DNA of 64,000 bases from Euborellia annulipes (GCA_023213315.1 JAKCPI010006109.1:62001-126000), one strand, 5' to 3'; counted from the first letter of the stretch, positions 46,796-56,892 are shown. A program made the numbers and translations. Notes: a model not told the origin generated them from the sequence alone.

Positions 46796-46965
46796 CTTTA
46801 TTTCTTACATTTCATAATTAAGAATTCTCTCTCTTCACTCATTAATGTCAGAACTGACCCGTTGAGGTTACTCTGAGTCAGGGGCGGGTCATAAGTTGGG
46901 GGGACCGAGACCCCTACCCCCGAAATTTTTCAAATCTATAAATATATATAATAATGTTTAATGGC

Positions 46966-47302
46966 TGGAAATGTATTGAGGAAGGATATAAATGCAGGCA
47001 GCCAAGAAATAAAAACGCTCTCGATTCCCTTTGAATGTCCAGACATTACTTGATTGTATCTTGACTATGAAAATAGCAAAAAATTTTAACAACAAAAAAC
47101 TCATTTATCATCATATTGTTACATTAAATAGAATACGTAGTAGGACCTAACAACAACTATGTATACCAAAGGAGACTTAACTCTCTCCCACTAGAATAGT
47201 TCACTGAGGATGGGCGAATAAATTTTGCCCGAAACGTCTGGACATTCAAAGGGAATCGAGAGCGTTTTTATTTCTTGGCTGCCTGCATTTGTATCCTTCC
47301 TC
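46966..47302. mobile_element. inverted-repeat Penelope-like remnant with intact hammerhead
   Basis: A left arm GAGGAAGGATATAAATGCAG...GAATGTCCAGAC (about 46978-47044) is mirrored almost base for base by a right arm GTCTGGACATTCAAAGGG...TATCCTTCCTC (about 47235-47302). The arms are about 68 bp. The spacer of about 190 bp carries the ribozyme, whose 3' stem I strand is the first bases of the right arm. The left arm lacks the ribozyme core. The high arm identity suggests recent origin or gene conversion. Confidence 0.7.
47199..47243 (+). ncRNA. hammerhead ribozyme, complete type I motif, 4-nt stem III
   Basis: Stem I is GTTCA/TGGAC (47199-47203 with 47239-47243, one G-U). The core CTGAGGA (47204-47210) is followed by one extra T. 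Stem II is GGGC/GCCC (47212-47215 with 47227-47230) with an 11-nt loop. GAAA is at 47231-47234. Stem III is only the self-complementary ACGT, and the predicted cleavage follows C47238. The layout, including the minimal palindromic stem III, is that described for Penelope-like retroelement hammerheads, which are thought to work as dimers. It differs from the copy at 9560 in every helix yet keeps the same extra U. Confidence 0.8.
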
Positions 47303-47524
47303 TATAAATATATATATTCGAGTATATGACAAATACAGTATCTATATTTTTGTTTGAAAAAGTGCGTCGCATAAATAAAAGTAATTAAAAAAATGAAATA
47401 TATTAATATGTAAGCATTTTTTTAATAAAACTTTTGTCTTACATTGTTAGAGAAACCCCAGGCACCTCGGGCTCGGATAAATACAGAAATATTTAGATTA
47501 AAAAAAAAAATTATGAAAATTTGT

Positions 47525-47715
47525 CTTTAAAGGGATCTGAGCCCGGTATATCCGGTATTTTAAACTTTCATGGGATTGTTACTGAGATGTGTTCCCGTTT
47601 CAATCTCAAAGTTGGAGAATTTTTTTGCCATGAGATAGATTTGAACTCGAGTTGTCTTCAACTCTCAATTATAAGCTTAACTGCTTTATCACCTCTGATA
47701 GTCGAATTAATTAAG
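47525..47715 (-). mobile_element. SINE-like repeat, second family, copy 1
   Basis: The minus strand shows an A-box-like GTGATAAAGCAGTTAAGC and a B-box-like GAGTTCAAATCT at tRNA-like spacing, then TCATGGCAAAAAAATTCTCC and CCCATGAAAGTTTAAAAT. The same order is found at 62500-62860. The 67-codon plus frame across it is a chance frame. Confidence 0.5.
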
Positions 47716-47936
47716 AATTATTAAATATATTTTATTTTTCATAAAAAAAAGTTGGTTTTAATAATTTTCATTTTATTATAACTAGATTAATATTAGAATT
47801 CGAATAATTATCAATAATTTGTTGTTTATCATTTTCTATTTTTTTATAATAACAGACTCCCTGGTTTCTAATTTAATATGTTATAGACGCAGGAGGTAGT
47901 TGATCAAAATAAACAAAGAAAATTCCTATAAACATA

Positions 47937-48116
47937 TGTCCGGAAACGCTTCTTTCACCAAATATTCAAAATTTGTATTTTTTTTTTCACTAAATATTAT
48001 ATATCTCGGGAACAGCTTGACCGATTGAATTGATTTTTTCCCAAATTAGGAATTTAGCCGTTCTAGAGATAAAAATTATTTAGTGAAAAAAATGGTGAAA
48101 GAAATGTTTCCGGACA
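47937..48116. mobile_element. TA-flanked MITE, 180 bp
   Basis: The ends TGTCCGGAAACGCTTCTTTC and the complement ...GAAAGAAATGTTTCCGGACA are inverted, with TA outside both (47935-47936, 48117-48118). The second arm also mirrors TTTTTTCACTAAATA with TTTAGTGAAAAAAA. Confidence 0.75.
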
Positions 48117-49149
48117 TAAGAACTTTTTTCATTTTATTCATTATTTATGTTCTTTAAATAACTAATACATACTGAGTATTAGAATTTAGAATTGAAATTT
48201 TTTATGCTTCTTTATCTCCCCCTCTCATTTCGCGTCAGACCAGCCAACGGGCCGGCTCGTTTCCTTTCATTATTTTCTAAAATGCTAACATATAAAAAAA
48301 GTCTATTTTAATAAAAAATTTTGAGATATCAATTTTATTTTTTTAATTTCTCAACATTCTTTTGCCAATTATCTAAACGGATAATTTCTGTTTTATTTAT
48401 TATTTATTACGAATATAGTGAGATGATATAAAATTTTAAACATCTCTGAGTCTTCTGATGCTGAAAACTGGTTCTCTTGATGCTGTTCGTGTCTCTGTGT
48501 CACCAAAACTGTTTAGCCAATTAAAAGTCTTGAGGTTTCCTTGGCTATATCGCAAGCACTGCTTCTTACCGTTTATCATGGCTATCATTTTTATTATAAA
48601 TAAATAATAATCCTGTATTTATTGTTACCTTTATCACTAACAAAATCTTTCATTTCGAAATATACAGGGTCTTTCAAAAAGAATCATCAATCATAATTTA
48701 CATATCTTATAGAAGACCCGATCAAATAATTTTCTTGGGCTCCTTATGTTAGCAGTCTTTTTTTTTGTCTTGTTCATTCGAGATAGGCATATAAAATTAG
48801 AGATCCAACCGACCCGTCGCACATTTGATAAGTGAGCCGACTTCAAAAAGTTATAATTTGAAAATAATAAACTTAAAATTTATTGTGAATTATCCTATTG
48901 AATAATACATACGATAGTCAAATTTGTTCTATACTTTTATGTTAATTAATAAATGGGTATATATATTGAAAAAAGAACGCTAGGTAGCCAAATAAATACT
49001 TCTCTATTTATATAAGTTTCGGACAACTTTAGGAGAACAGAGTCAAAAAGAGCCTCGAGTTTTATTAAAATAGAGAGATTTTTATTTGGCTGTCTAGGCC
49101 CTTCCAATTCATTGGTATGTGCAACAGCCGCAAAACAACTTGGGTATAT
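48117..49149. other. no gene seen; one-ended transposon trace at 48665
   Basis: TATACAGGGTCTTTCAAAAAG at 48661 looks like a mariner-type end (CAGGGTGTTTC class). I find no partner end. A GC-richer patch lies at 48220-48260. The rest is AT-rich. Confidence 0.4.
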
Positions 49150-49915
49150 TTTGAAATATACAAATATATATAGAAAGTATTGGATTCATGTCGAGATTTT
49201 GATAGAAATACACGTTTTGAGGTCCACTGAGTTCAAAAAATCTGTCTGTGAACAAAATATCTCAAGAACGAAAAGAGCTAGAAGGTTGAAATTTTATATT
49301 TAAGTTAGGCACCTCTCTGGCACGTGACACGAAGCTTTTGAAAAAAATCGGCCAAAGAGTATTAGTACTTTACTGATGTACTTTTTTTTTCTATTTTCTT
49401 AAAATTCACTATTTTTAACATAAATGAATTATTTATTAGATTTTATTTAAAACATATATTCTTATTTTGCCAGCACAACTTTACCTTTGTACAGTGAGGG
49501 ACAATATTAAGTCCCACCCACGCGTTTTCTACTTGTGATTATTTCATTGTTTTTATAAAAGAAAATTAAAATTAAAATTTTCTAAGTTTGAACCATGAAA
49601 GTGTCCATTAAAAAAAAATATATAATATTTTTTCAAAAACAATGAAATAATCACAAGTAGAAAAAGCATGGGTGGGACTTAATATTGTCCCTCACTGTAC
49701 TTCATAGGAAAGATAGGAGAAATGGTTGTCATGGTCAACAAAATATAAATATTTTCCCACGTTTATAAATTTTACATCTTGAATTTTAATATATGGGCAG
49801 AAACTAAATAAATGTCGATACAAAAAATCTGGTGTGACAAGCACAGAACACAACTTTCCATTAATCAATGTAAGAGAAAGTTGTGTCCTGTGCGAGCAGT
49901 AACACCAGAATTTTT
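49150..49915 (+). repeat. dispersed family A copy interrupted by a MITE
   Basis: It has a left end (AGAAAGTATTGGATTCATG), the core AGAGTATTAGTACTTTACTG at 49355, the AACTTTACCTTTG|TACTTCATAGGAAAGATAGG block split by the MITE, and a full right hairpin ending GTAACACCAGA at 49908. Confidence 0.85.
49492..49697. mobile_element. Tc1/mariner-type MITE, 206 bp, inserted in family A
   Basis: The ends CAGTGAGGGACAATATTAAG and its complement are perfect over 28 bp or more and continue as long arms (GATTATTTCATTGTTTTT). TA lies on both sides (49490-49491, 49698-49699). Other A copies read CTTGTACTTCATAGG here, so the host site had a single TA and the duplication is directly verified. Confidence 0.9.
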
Positions 49916-50077
49916 TTGACCCGAATTTGTCAAATATTAATTTCCGCTTCCCTCTTTTACCTGAATGTGTGTTTTCTCACATCCCGTTGATAATTTTTTC
50001 TTTTTCATTTTGTTCTTTTTTATGTCATTTTTAATTTCTTCTATCTTTCGACCTTAATTTTTGCAAGATAACGTCAA

Positions 50078-50152
50078 GAAAAAAAAAACGTGTCTTTTCA
50101 TCAAAATTTCGACATTTTTGCCATGAATAGAAGAAGAAGAGTAAGAGAAAGT
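50078..50152 (-). repeat. family A fragment, left end only
   Basis: CGTGTCTTTTCATCAAAATT through GAGTAAGAGAAAGTTAAAAA in antisense, with the AT segment replaced by AGAAGAAGAAGAG. Confidence 0.55.
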
Positions 50153-50238
50153 TAAAAATGTTTCATATTGTAGGAGCAAGCTATATCGTCTATTCCCGAA
50201 TTTTAAATTCGTATCCCGGCTGAGAGCCCCCCATTTTT

Positions 50239-50377
50239 ATAGGAAGAGTTGTAAAATAAAGAATAGTCTATTTACAATTTTAAATTATTATTCATTAAAA
50301 TATATTCTTTTATTTTATTAATAAATTATTCATTTAAAATTGTAAATAGACTATTCTTTATTTTACAATTTTCCTAT
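50239..50377. repeat. palindrome, arms of about 46 bp
   Basis: ATAGGAAGAGTTGTAAAATAAAG, then AATAGTCTATTTACAATTTT, is mirrored by the complement ending TTTACAATTTTCCTAT. The spacer is about 45 bp of AT-rich sequence. Confidence 0.7.
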
Positions 50378-50421
50378 AATATGTTGATGCTATTTAATTT
50401 ATTATAAAAATGTAAAATGAC

Positions 50422-50649
50422 TAGGAACCGACCGAATATTCGGTTTCGGTTACGGTTTCGGCCAGTTTCGGCCAAAAATCATGGTTTCGCCGTAGTTTCG
50501 GTTTCGGCCAAAAAGTAGCCGAAACTTTCGGCGGCCGAAAACTGAGTCTGAAAAGATGGGATGAGGCTCGCATGCAAAAAAAAAACTAAGGTTGAGGCCG
50601 AATATTCGGTTTCGGTTTCGGCTGAAAATCTTGTTTCGTTCGGACCCTA
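50422..50649. mobile_element. hAT-type MITE, 228 bp, rich in TTTCGG words
   Basis: The terminal inverted repeat is TAGGAACCGACCGAA against the complement TAGGGTCCGAACGAA. An exact 8-bp target duplication AAAATGAC (50414-50421, 50650-50657) is present. TAGGG-type ends with 8-bp duplications are typical of hAT elements. Inside, GGTTTCGG/CCGAAACC words are repeated and inverted (CGAATATTCGGTTTCGGTTT at both ends). No transposase. Confidence 0.85.
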
Positions 50650-50687
50650 AAAATGACTGTTATATATTAATCGTAAGGAAGGTAGAT

Positions 50688-50850
50688 GCGCAGCCAGGAG
50701 ATTAAAAAAATTATTTAAATTCTAACGTTTCTGACGCCAATCGCGTCCTTCTTTGGGATGTATTGCTTAACAACCTTAGGTCCCGAAGAAGGGCACGAAA
50801 CGTCGACCAAACGAATTTAAATATTTTTATTTTATTCTGCGCATCTATTA
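50688..50850. mobile_element. palindromic remnant with decayed hammerhead words
   Basis: GATGCGCAGCCAGGAGATTA at the left is mirrored by ATTTTATTCTGCGCATC at the right, and AATTATTTAAATTCTAACGT by CGAATTTAAATATTTTTATT. Near the centre each strand has a GAAGAAGG..CGAAACGT-like word (plus 50778-50802: CCGAAGAAGGGCACGAAACG). Stem II is nearly gone, so this is a decayed relative of the ribozyme elements. Confidence 0.5.
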
Positions 50851-50989
50851 GCACGATTATTTTATATTATTATTATTGTTTTTATTTTGATAGATATCGC
50901 CTTATAATAAATAATTTTCCAATTGATGGTTAAATTGTTAACAACCTATTGGAGAAAATAGTTAAAGTAAAGCAAAAGGTCCATAAAAA

Positions 50990-51200
50990 GAAGAGGAGGT
51001 GAAAAAAGAGACAGAGATAGCGCGAGGAAGAAGAGACGAAAGACGCAATGGTAGAAAAGAGAAGATGCTGAGGCACGTGCTGCGCCGCTGCGCCTTCTCT
51101 CGACTCGGCTGTCGACTGTCGACTGTCGACTGTCGGCCTCGGCACTCAGCCAACCGAAATCTCACCTCGGGCCTAAGCCGCACGCTCTCTATCATTAGCT
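50990..51200. promoter_or_regulatory. CpG-rich island with GTCGACT heptamers, candidate promoter or 5' exon
   Basis: This island is CpG-rich in an AT-rich window. A purine tract (50995-51065) leads into a CACGTG E-box (51074) and TGCGCCGCTGCGCC. Three head-to-tail GTCGACT heptamers plus a partial fourth follow (51111-51136). Open frames exist on both strands (67, 71 and 77 codons), a side effect of the composition. No splice sites are compelling. It is not a member of any repeat family here. Confidence 0.3.
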
Positions 51201-51618
51201 AATGGACAATTTCACATGAAAAATCGATAACAGCTCTTGTGATTATATGGCCAAATGATTGTCATATCAAGAATAGATATTGCACGCTTTGAATTTCACT
51301 TGAGAGTATCGAGTATCCGAACTTTTACTTACATGTTACTGTAATTTATTTTATAAGCTTTATTTGAATATATCATTTCCTTCACTCACGTCGTGTACCA
51401 GTAATAAATCTAGAAAGAAATTTTGTTTGCCTCAACAATAGAAATGTAATGGATATATTTCTGATAAAATTAGAATATTTTTGACTTGAATAGAATCTCT
51501 TTTATTGTGTGATTCCCCCTAAGAATTCAGGGTTTAAACTTTTCTGATTTTCTTTGTAAGTTGTCAAAGATGTGTGAATAATTATAAATTTATAATTTCA
51601 ATGAGTTTTAATAACCTT

Positions 51619-52047
51619 TAGATTATTAACTTCTAATTAACTAGCTATTCCTCGGAAAAGCTAGTTGACTATGACTTGGAGTCTTTTCACAACTATTTAA
51701 GTTAATCATATGATTAAATAAGAGCCCAGATCGTAGTTAACTAGCTAAGACCCTAAGTTCGATATAAGGGGTAAAATAAGAAACACAAGCTTTGTTTATT
51801 TATATATATTTTTTGTAATTTTTGCTAAAAAATTAATTAGTTTTAAATAATTATTTTAATTTTTATTATTTCTTTTAAATGTTTATTAAGTTGCTAACTT
51901 CACAAAATTTTCATTATACCTCCGATAGTATGTGAAAAAACTCATTTTTTTTAACTCAAAGGTTAAGTTCTTGTTTACTATCTCGATGATTTGCTATCGG
52001 TCGGATAAGTTTGCTAGTTGACTAGATATCAAGCAATCGGCCCTAAA
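51619..52047. mobile_element. family E inverted-repeat element, copy 2
   Basis: It aligns in reverse to 16450-16869. AAGTTAATCATATGATTAAA lies at 51700, and the right end ACTAGCAAACTTATCCGACC (complement) followed by GGCCGATTGCTTG matches the left end of copy 1. Palindromic GCTAGTTGACTA/CTAGTTAACTA words occur at both ends. Confidence 0.5.
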
Positions 52048-52384
52048 AAAAAAAAATTATAATTTTATTTTCTTTTTAAGATCTTTTTTGACATCTGAGA
52101 TCACGTTCCGATTTTTCTAAATTAATTGATAGACAATATAATTTAGAAAAATTTAATCGGGAAGCGAACCTCTGATTGCTAGCCCAAGCCAAAGGATATT
52201 CACGAAATAGCCACCCCAGTATGTTAAATAAATATTATTTAAAGTATTCAAGAAAAAATATTTCTAGAGAAAAGAATTTTACATATATGAAATTTGTCAT
52301 GGAATAAGATTTCAAATTTTAAGGAAGGGCTGGTTTTTACCCTTTTACTGCTTAGGGGGTAATTTTTTTTATAAGTCATTCATC

Positions 52385-52622
52385 ATTTATCAAAAGAACT
52401 GAAAAAGTACTTCTGTAAAGTACTAGTACTTTTTGGCTGATTTTGTTCAAAAGCTTATTTTAACTGCTCGGAAGGGTACCTAACTTAAATATAAAATTGC
52501 ATCCTTATAGCTCATTTCCTTCACACATTTTTGGACTCAGGAGATCTTAAAACATGACATCGAATTTTTGACATGACCGCAATACTTTCTCTCTATATAT
52601 TACATATATAGGTAAGAGAAAT
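52385..52622 (-). repeat. family A fragment
   Basis: Antisense, from the core (AAAGTACTAGTACTTTTTGG at 52416) to AATACTTTCTCTCTATATAT and AGGTAAGAGAAATT. An internal part of the ACACAGACAGACC region is deleted. 52048-52384 and 52623-53190 hold no gene. Confidence 0.75.
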
Positions 52623-53196
52623 TAAAATGTGTCTTTATGTTTCTAGATTAAACGTTCAATTATTCTTAATGTTTATATGGTATTATAAATAAAAAAAAAA
52701 TAATTGAATATCAATTATTTCACAGGAAATTGTTTGTAATACAATTATCATATTATTATAATTATTATATTATTGTAATTTTATTATCCATTGGAAAAAA
52801 AAAAATTATAATTGATACCCAATTTTTTCACTTCCACCTGGTGCGTGGTTACGAGTTACCTGAGCTAAGATTGACATTCTCCCTTATGTTAGCGTTTATT
52901 TTTCTCAAATTCAAATTTGTTTATAACGCTTTATTAACATTAAGTAAAAATAATATAAAAGCATAATGGCAGATTCATTGCTCTCAGCACCTGTGTCTAG
53001 AAGAAAATATAGAGATCAAATTCAAAAGAACTGTTATAAGTGGATTTATTAAATAAATTCCAAAATTCATTTGCATATAATTTTTTTTCTTATTATTTAT
53101 TAATTTATTAATGTTTTTTTGTAAAAAAAAAAAGGATGAATGTGCATTTATCACTTGAATAGTTTAATTATATATTAATAACCATATAAGGTATAT

Positions 53197-53412
53197 TTAG
53201 GACGAATGAGAGAAAATCTCGGCTGCGTTGAACTCCCAACACAGCATTAAATAAAGTAAATGGGACAAGGAGAAAGATAGTTTTGGCATTATGGCTGTTT
53301 TCTTTTGCGGGTTAATGACATATGGCCTGTATGGAATACCAATCCCGAGGGAGCGAGTGAGCAGAGCAGCTTCGTTTCGTTCCTGATCGGATGCCGACGT
53401 GTTGGTGGACAT
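53197..53412 (-). CDS. unrecognised 71-codon open frame in a GC-richer island
   Basis: A minus-strand frame from an ATG at 53412 (context CCACATGTCC) to TAA. Its first 30 residues are polar with S/T/N/E-rich composition and mixed codons unlike the usual F/I/K/N-rich chance frames. A hydrophobic stretch (LSFSLSHLLYLMLCW) follows near residue 45. No family is recognised. On the same strand, immediately upstream, 53839-53423 is open for 138 codons, the longest frame in the window, in a different register. Whether either is an exon is unknown. Confidence 0.2.
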   Translation of the reverse strand: MSTNTSASDQERNEAALLTRSLGIGIPYRPYVINPQKKTAIMPKLSFSLSHLLYLMLCWEFNAAEIFSHSS

Positions 53413-53699
53413 GTGGATGTGTTCAAGTTCTAGCTAGAGCGTGCAGAAATGACGGACTTCCAACAAAAAAGAGAGGGCCAAGAAAAATGTCACTTCTTAG
53501 ATAAAGATGGAGAAACAAAGCGAAGAGAATGGAACTAGTTGATAAACAAAAAAAATCCCAAGTAGAATTCCTTATAGTGAAGAGAACTGGTTTACTCTGT
53601 TTCATTATTGCATAAAATCTCAAAACAATCCAAGTAATTTCTATAATAAACTGAGAAATACATAAAAAGGTAAACGTGTCATCTGTGAATAAACATTCC

Positions 53700-54060
53700 A
53701 TTTGAGGGATGTGGGGGTCCAGGGAGATGCCAGGTGCCCAGGTGTTCTTTTTTTCTCTCAAGTTTTGTGGCCAACCCTGTTTTGTTGCAAGGGGCGCTTG
53801 GAACCCAAGGCCAGGGTCCACTCGCTCTCCTCGCATCATCTGAAAACCGGTAACAATATCACATTATTAAGAAAGAGCTTTTTGCAGGTGGTCGAGACAG
53901 CCTCCTGCTCAGGACTTGACCACACGCGCCGCCTCCCCCGCACCTGCGACACCTTCAAGCGCCGGCGACATAATCCTCGAGAGAGAAACAACTCGCCAAT
54001 GCGTTTTGTTTTTGCCCCCATCACCTATTCATCTAAGATGGAAACATTTACAAGTCTATG
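53700..54060. promoter_or_regulatory. GC-rich island with four CAGGTG E-boxes, candidate enhancer or promoter
   Basis: CAGGTG stands at 53731-53736, 53739-53744 and 53885-53890, and its complement CACCTG at 53941-53946. CAGGTG is the preferred class of Snail/ZEB/E-protein factors. The segment also has CCGGCGACATAATCC and CCCCGCACCTGCG and is free of repeats. Overlapping frames on both strands (119, 60 and 62 codons, and part of the 138-codon one) argue for composition rather than coding. Confidence 0.35.
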
Positions 54061-54295
54061 AATTTTTTTTTTTTTTTGAAAAAGTAAGTCTTGTTTAAAA
54101 AAAAATAAATTTTTGGTGATGTAGTGGTACATTAAGAATTGATTACCTTATCCTTTGCAAGGGCGGTTACAGGTAAAGGGGGTAATTATCACCACCACCC
54201 CCCCCTGAGATTAAAAAAATAAAAATAAAAAGAATAAAATTTTATTTTTATTGTAAAATTTTAAAAATTAATACTTAAAAATTTGATTTGTATAT

Positions 54296-54552
54296 ATGGA
54301 CCCTGTTATGCAATGGTGTGTCAAAGACCAAACATCGAGTTTTGAGAAAATCAACAATAAAGTTTTTTGTTTACATTGGATTATAGGCCTATATAATTTT
54401 TCTTGTCAATTGTGCAAGCAACATTAAATATAAATTTTTTTAGAACATATTTCATAAAAAATACTATTAATTAAATCATTTGAAACCATATTCCGTGCTT
54501 AACTCAATTTTGAATTTTTTGGTCTTTGACACACCATTGCATAACAGGGTCC

Positions 54553-54554
<2 letters not shown>
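54296..54554. mobile_element. MITE, 259 bp, nested in family D
   Basis: ATGGACCCTGTTATGCAATG and GTGTGTCAAAGACCAAA at the left are mirrored exactly by the complement at the right (...TTTGGTCTTTGACACACC, ATTGCATAACAGGGTCCAT). The inverted repeat is about 37 bp. It is followed by (TA)n at 54555-54599, so the target duplication cannot be read beyond TA. Confidence 0.8.
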
Positions 54555-54601
<47 letters not shown>

Positions 54602-54649
54602 TGGTAAACAAGTACAGGATGCGCCTTTAAATTACTGAAATTTAAAAAA

Positions 54650-54682
54650 AATGGTGTGCTGTGCGACCAGTCACACCAGATT
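54650..54682 (+). repeat. family A right-hairpin fragment
   Basis: TGGTGTGCTGTGCGACCAGT and CACACCAGATTA are the last half-hairpin of family A, lying inside the family D element and directly before a C19 tract (54688-54706). Confidence 0.6.
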
Positions 54683-54794
54683 AGATTCCCCCCCCCCCCC
54701 CCCCCCGAGAAACTCCTCTGGATCCGCTCTTGATCTTTTCTTTGGTCATATTTAGGTTTAAAAAATTGATTAGTTAATTTTTCGATTAATTATA

Positions 54795-54996
54795 CAGTCG
54801 CCGCCACAAGTGCCTGATGTGATCGAGAGCCTTGGACTTAGGCAACCAAAATACTTAGCCGTAAATGTTGTCTTAAAAATAGCTTTCCCCTTCAATTGCA
54901 TTTAAAAAAAAGATGATTTATTTATTTTAAAAATATTTGTTGACTAAGCTCAAGGCTCTACTCTCGATCACATCAGTGGGGGGGGAGGACCGACTG
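54795..54996. mobile_element. TA-flanked MITE, 202 bp
   Basis: CAGTCGCCGCCACAAGTGCC followed by TGATGTGATCGAGAGCCTTG is mirrored by the complement ending GGTCCTCC..CGACTG (arms diverged near the ends). TA stands outside both (54793-54794, 54997-54998). The CAG..GAGCCTT layout resembles the MITE at 21474. Confidence 0.7.
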
Positions 54997-55679
54997 TATA
55001 AGAGAAGACCATGCATACTAGAGATTTGGAGGAATTAATAGAAAATCCATTAGTTATTTAATCATTTGGGTTACCTATCGTTTAACAAAAAAAAAAAAAA
55101 AAAACATGAATTTATGCAACCTATTTCAAAATAAAATTCGCGTCTGGGCCCATATTTATTAAGGGCAGTTTGGTATGCAGTGGAGACGAAAAGGGCGTTT
55201 GTTTCTTCCCCTCTCGCTTCGGCATTATTTGAGCTCTCCAGTTAACTATTAGTATACCCCTCCCCGTCCCAAAACGTCAAAACCCATGAAATAAACAAAC
55301 TAATATCTAAAAAGATTAATCTTTTAATGGATAAAAAATTCAAGGTGCCCTATAGGAGCTTTATTTCCTCTGCTGCCTTTCCTCCCGGGAGTCAAATACG
55401 CCACTGCTACAAATTCACTGCTTTCCAAGCAAAATTATAGCTTTTTCTAAAAAGGCGAGTTACTCCCCCTAAAAATACCATATTCGAGGCATTTATTTTC
55501 TTTCTAAAATGTATTAGGTGATTTCCGACCCCTAATGTTAATTAATCATCACCTAAAACGACCCCCGGAACATTGGAAAAAACTCCATGAAAATCCGTCC
55601 ACTAGTTGAGTAAGCTGCCCTTTATATATAGACAGTCATTTTCTTTTATAAAATAGTAATATAGATTTTAATTTAATTT
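54997..55679. other. no gene seen; possible hAT end at about 55407
   Basis: GGGAGTCAAATACGCCACTG (55388-55407) reads like the CAGTGGCGTA terminus of hAT-type elements. A weak partner CAGTGGAGACG is at 55179, but there is no matching duplication. The area is GC-moderate without a long frame. Confidence 0.35.
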
Positions 55680-55722
55680 TTATTTTCTCTTGCCTATATA
55701 TGTATATATAGTGAGAAAATAT
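55680..55722 (+). repeat. family A left-hairpin fragment
   Basis: TTTTCTCTTGCCTATATATG and TATATAGTGAGAAAATAT only. The left hairpin stands alone, which hints that it can be a breakpoint or mobilise separately. Confidence 0.5.
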
Positions 55723-55959
55723 TTACTTTTTATTGCAACTTTGAATATAAAATATTCATTATTTAATTATTTTTTCTTCTCTCCATTTAAAAAGAGATTT
55801 TTAAAATAATTTCTTTTTTTAGAATAAATTCAAACTATTTTTATTTCTCCTCTCATTTACATTTAATAATTTATATTCTCTGTACCTTTATCGGTTTAAT
55901 TAAATTAAGTTGGCTCTTTGCCTATTTACTCTTTGTACAGGCTCTATGGCAAAAAATCC

Positions 55960-56720
55960 TAGACCAATCAGGTCATCCTAGGAGCGATAAGCCAATCAGG
56001 TCCATCCCATTAGATGAGCTGGAAACCGAGTCTATATGTATTTTAAATACAATATATCTCCAATTGCTAGCCATAAGAGCCTTCAGTTGAGCCCCGGCTC
56101 TCATAGTGTTAGTGTCTCCGCGTTAAGATTTTCAATTTTTTATTTCCCTCGTCAGTTGCTTGATGGCGTCGCTTTATGGCAGTCGACCCAGCGCTGAGCT
56201 CCCGTAAAAAATCGCATTTCTCCTAAACTTTAAGGCCATTTTAGGTAAATTTCATTTCATTTGTATTATTAATAACGTGTTTAAATATTAGTAAGATAAA
56301 ATTAGATATTTCTAAAAAATAATTAAATAATGATATATTTCAAAAGCAGTAATATAACAAAATATTATTAGACATATTTTCTAATATATTTAAATAGGTA
56401 TTTGGGATTAAGCGAGTATTATTAGCTAGAAGTAGTTATTTGAATGCATAAAAATATCAATACATAATCAGTGGCTCTTCCCAATCTACTTTATGACACA
56501 GGGCCAGGCGTTTCGATTTTCCGTATTTTTATTATTACACTTCCTAATTGATTTTTACTTATATTTATTTTTATAATTATAATTTTATTAGTTTATTAAT
56601 CTAATGTGTGTTAATAGTCCCTATCAATTCCTTTGGCTGTTGGCCTGATACCTGCACTGCCTCAGCAGACAGGTTCAGACTCGTTTGTCGCATGGGTTCA
56701 CATCACTATATAGACTAGTA
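55960..56720 (+). repeat. dispersed module F, copy 2 (promoter/first-exon-like)
   Basis: Two direct CCAATCAGGTC boxes (55964 and 55992, 28 bp apart) are followed by GAGTCTATATGTATTTTA, then ATGGCGTCGC (56163), TTTCTCCTAAACTTTAAGG and a donor-like TAGGTAAATTTCAT. The tail block ACTCGTTTGTCGCATGGGTT lies near 56680. Order and spacing match 3490-4085. The ATG frame ends at TAA after about 14 codons. Confidence 0.5.
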
Positions 56721-56892
56721 GTTAACTCGACAGTACATAGAGATATCTCAGTTCGGTTTTCTATTCACATATTTTTTCGTTTGATAATTTTTACTGATTA
56801 TTATTAAAGACTTTAATCTTATATGGATAAAAAAAAAAAAATAATGCTAAAATTGTTTATATTCATCGTTACATTTTAATTTTGCTTAATAC

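Larger units (their letters stand above)
54158..54732. mobile_element. hAT-type element (family D) carrying later insertions
   Basis: The left end CAAGGGCGGTTACAGGTAAA, GGGGGTAATT and the right end, complement CAAGAGCGGATCCAGAGGAG, match the two ends of the compact copy at 62549-62685. Between them lie a MITE (54296-54554), a (TA)n run, a 33-bp family A tail and a C19 run. Flanking octamers ATCCTTTG and ATCTTTTC agree at six of eight positions, perhaps a decayed target duplication. Confidence 0.6.

Noticed and set aside
53423..53839. 138-codon minus-strand frame, longest in the window
   Set aside because: No recognisable domain, overlaps frames on the plus strand in a GC-rich patch, no splice evidence. 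Kept only as a note beside the 53197-53412 frame.
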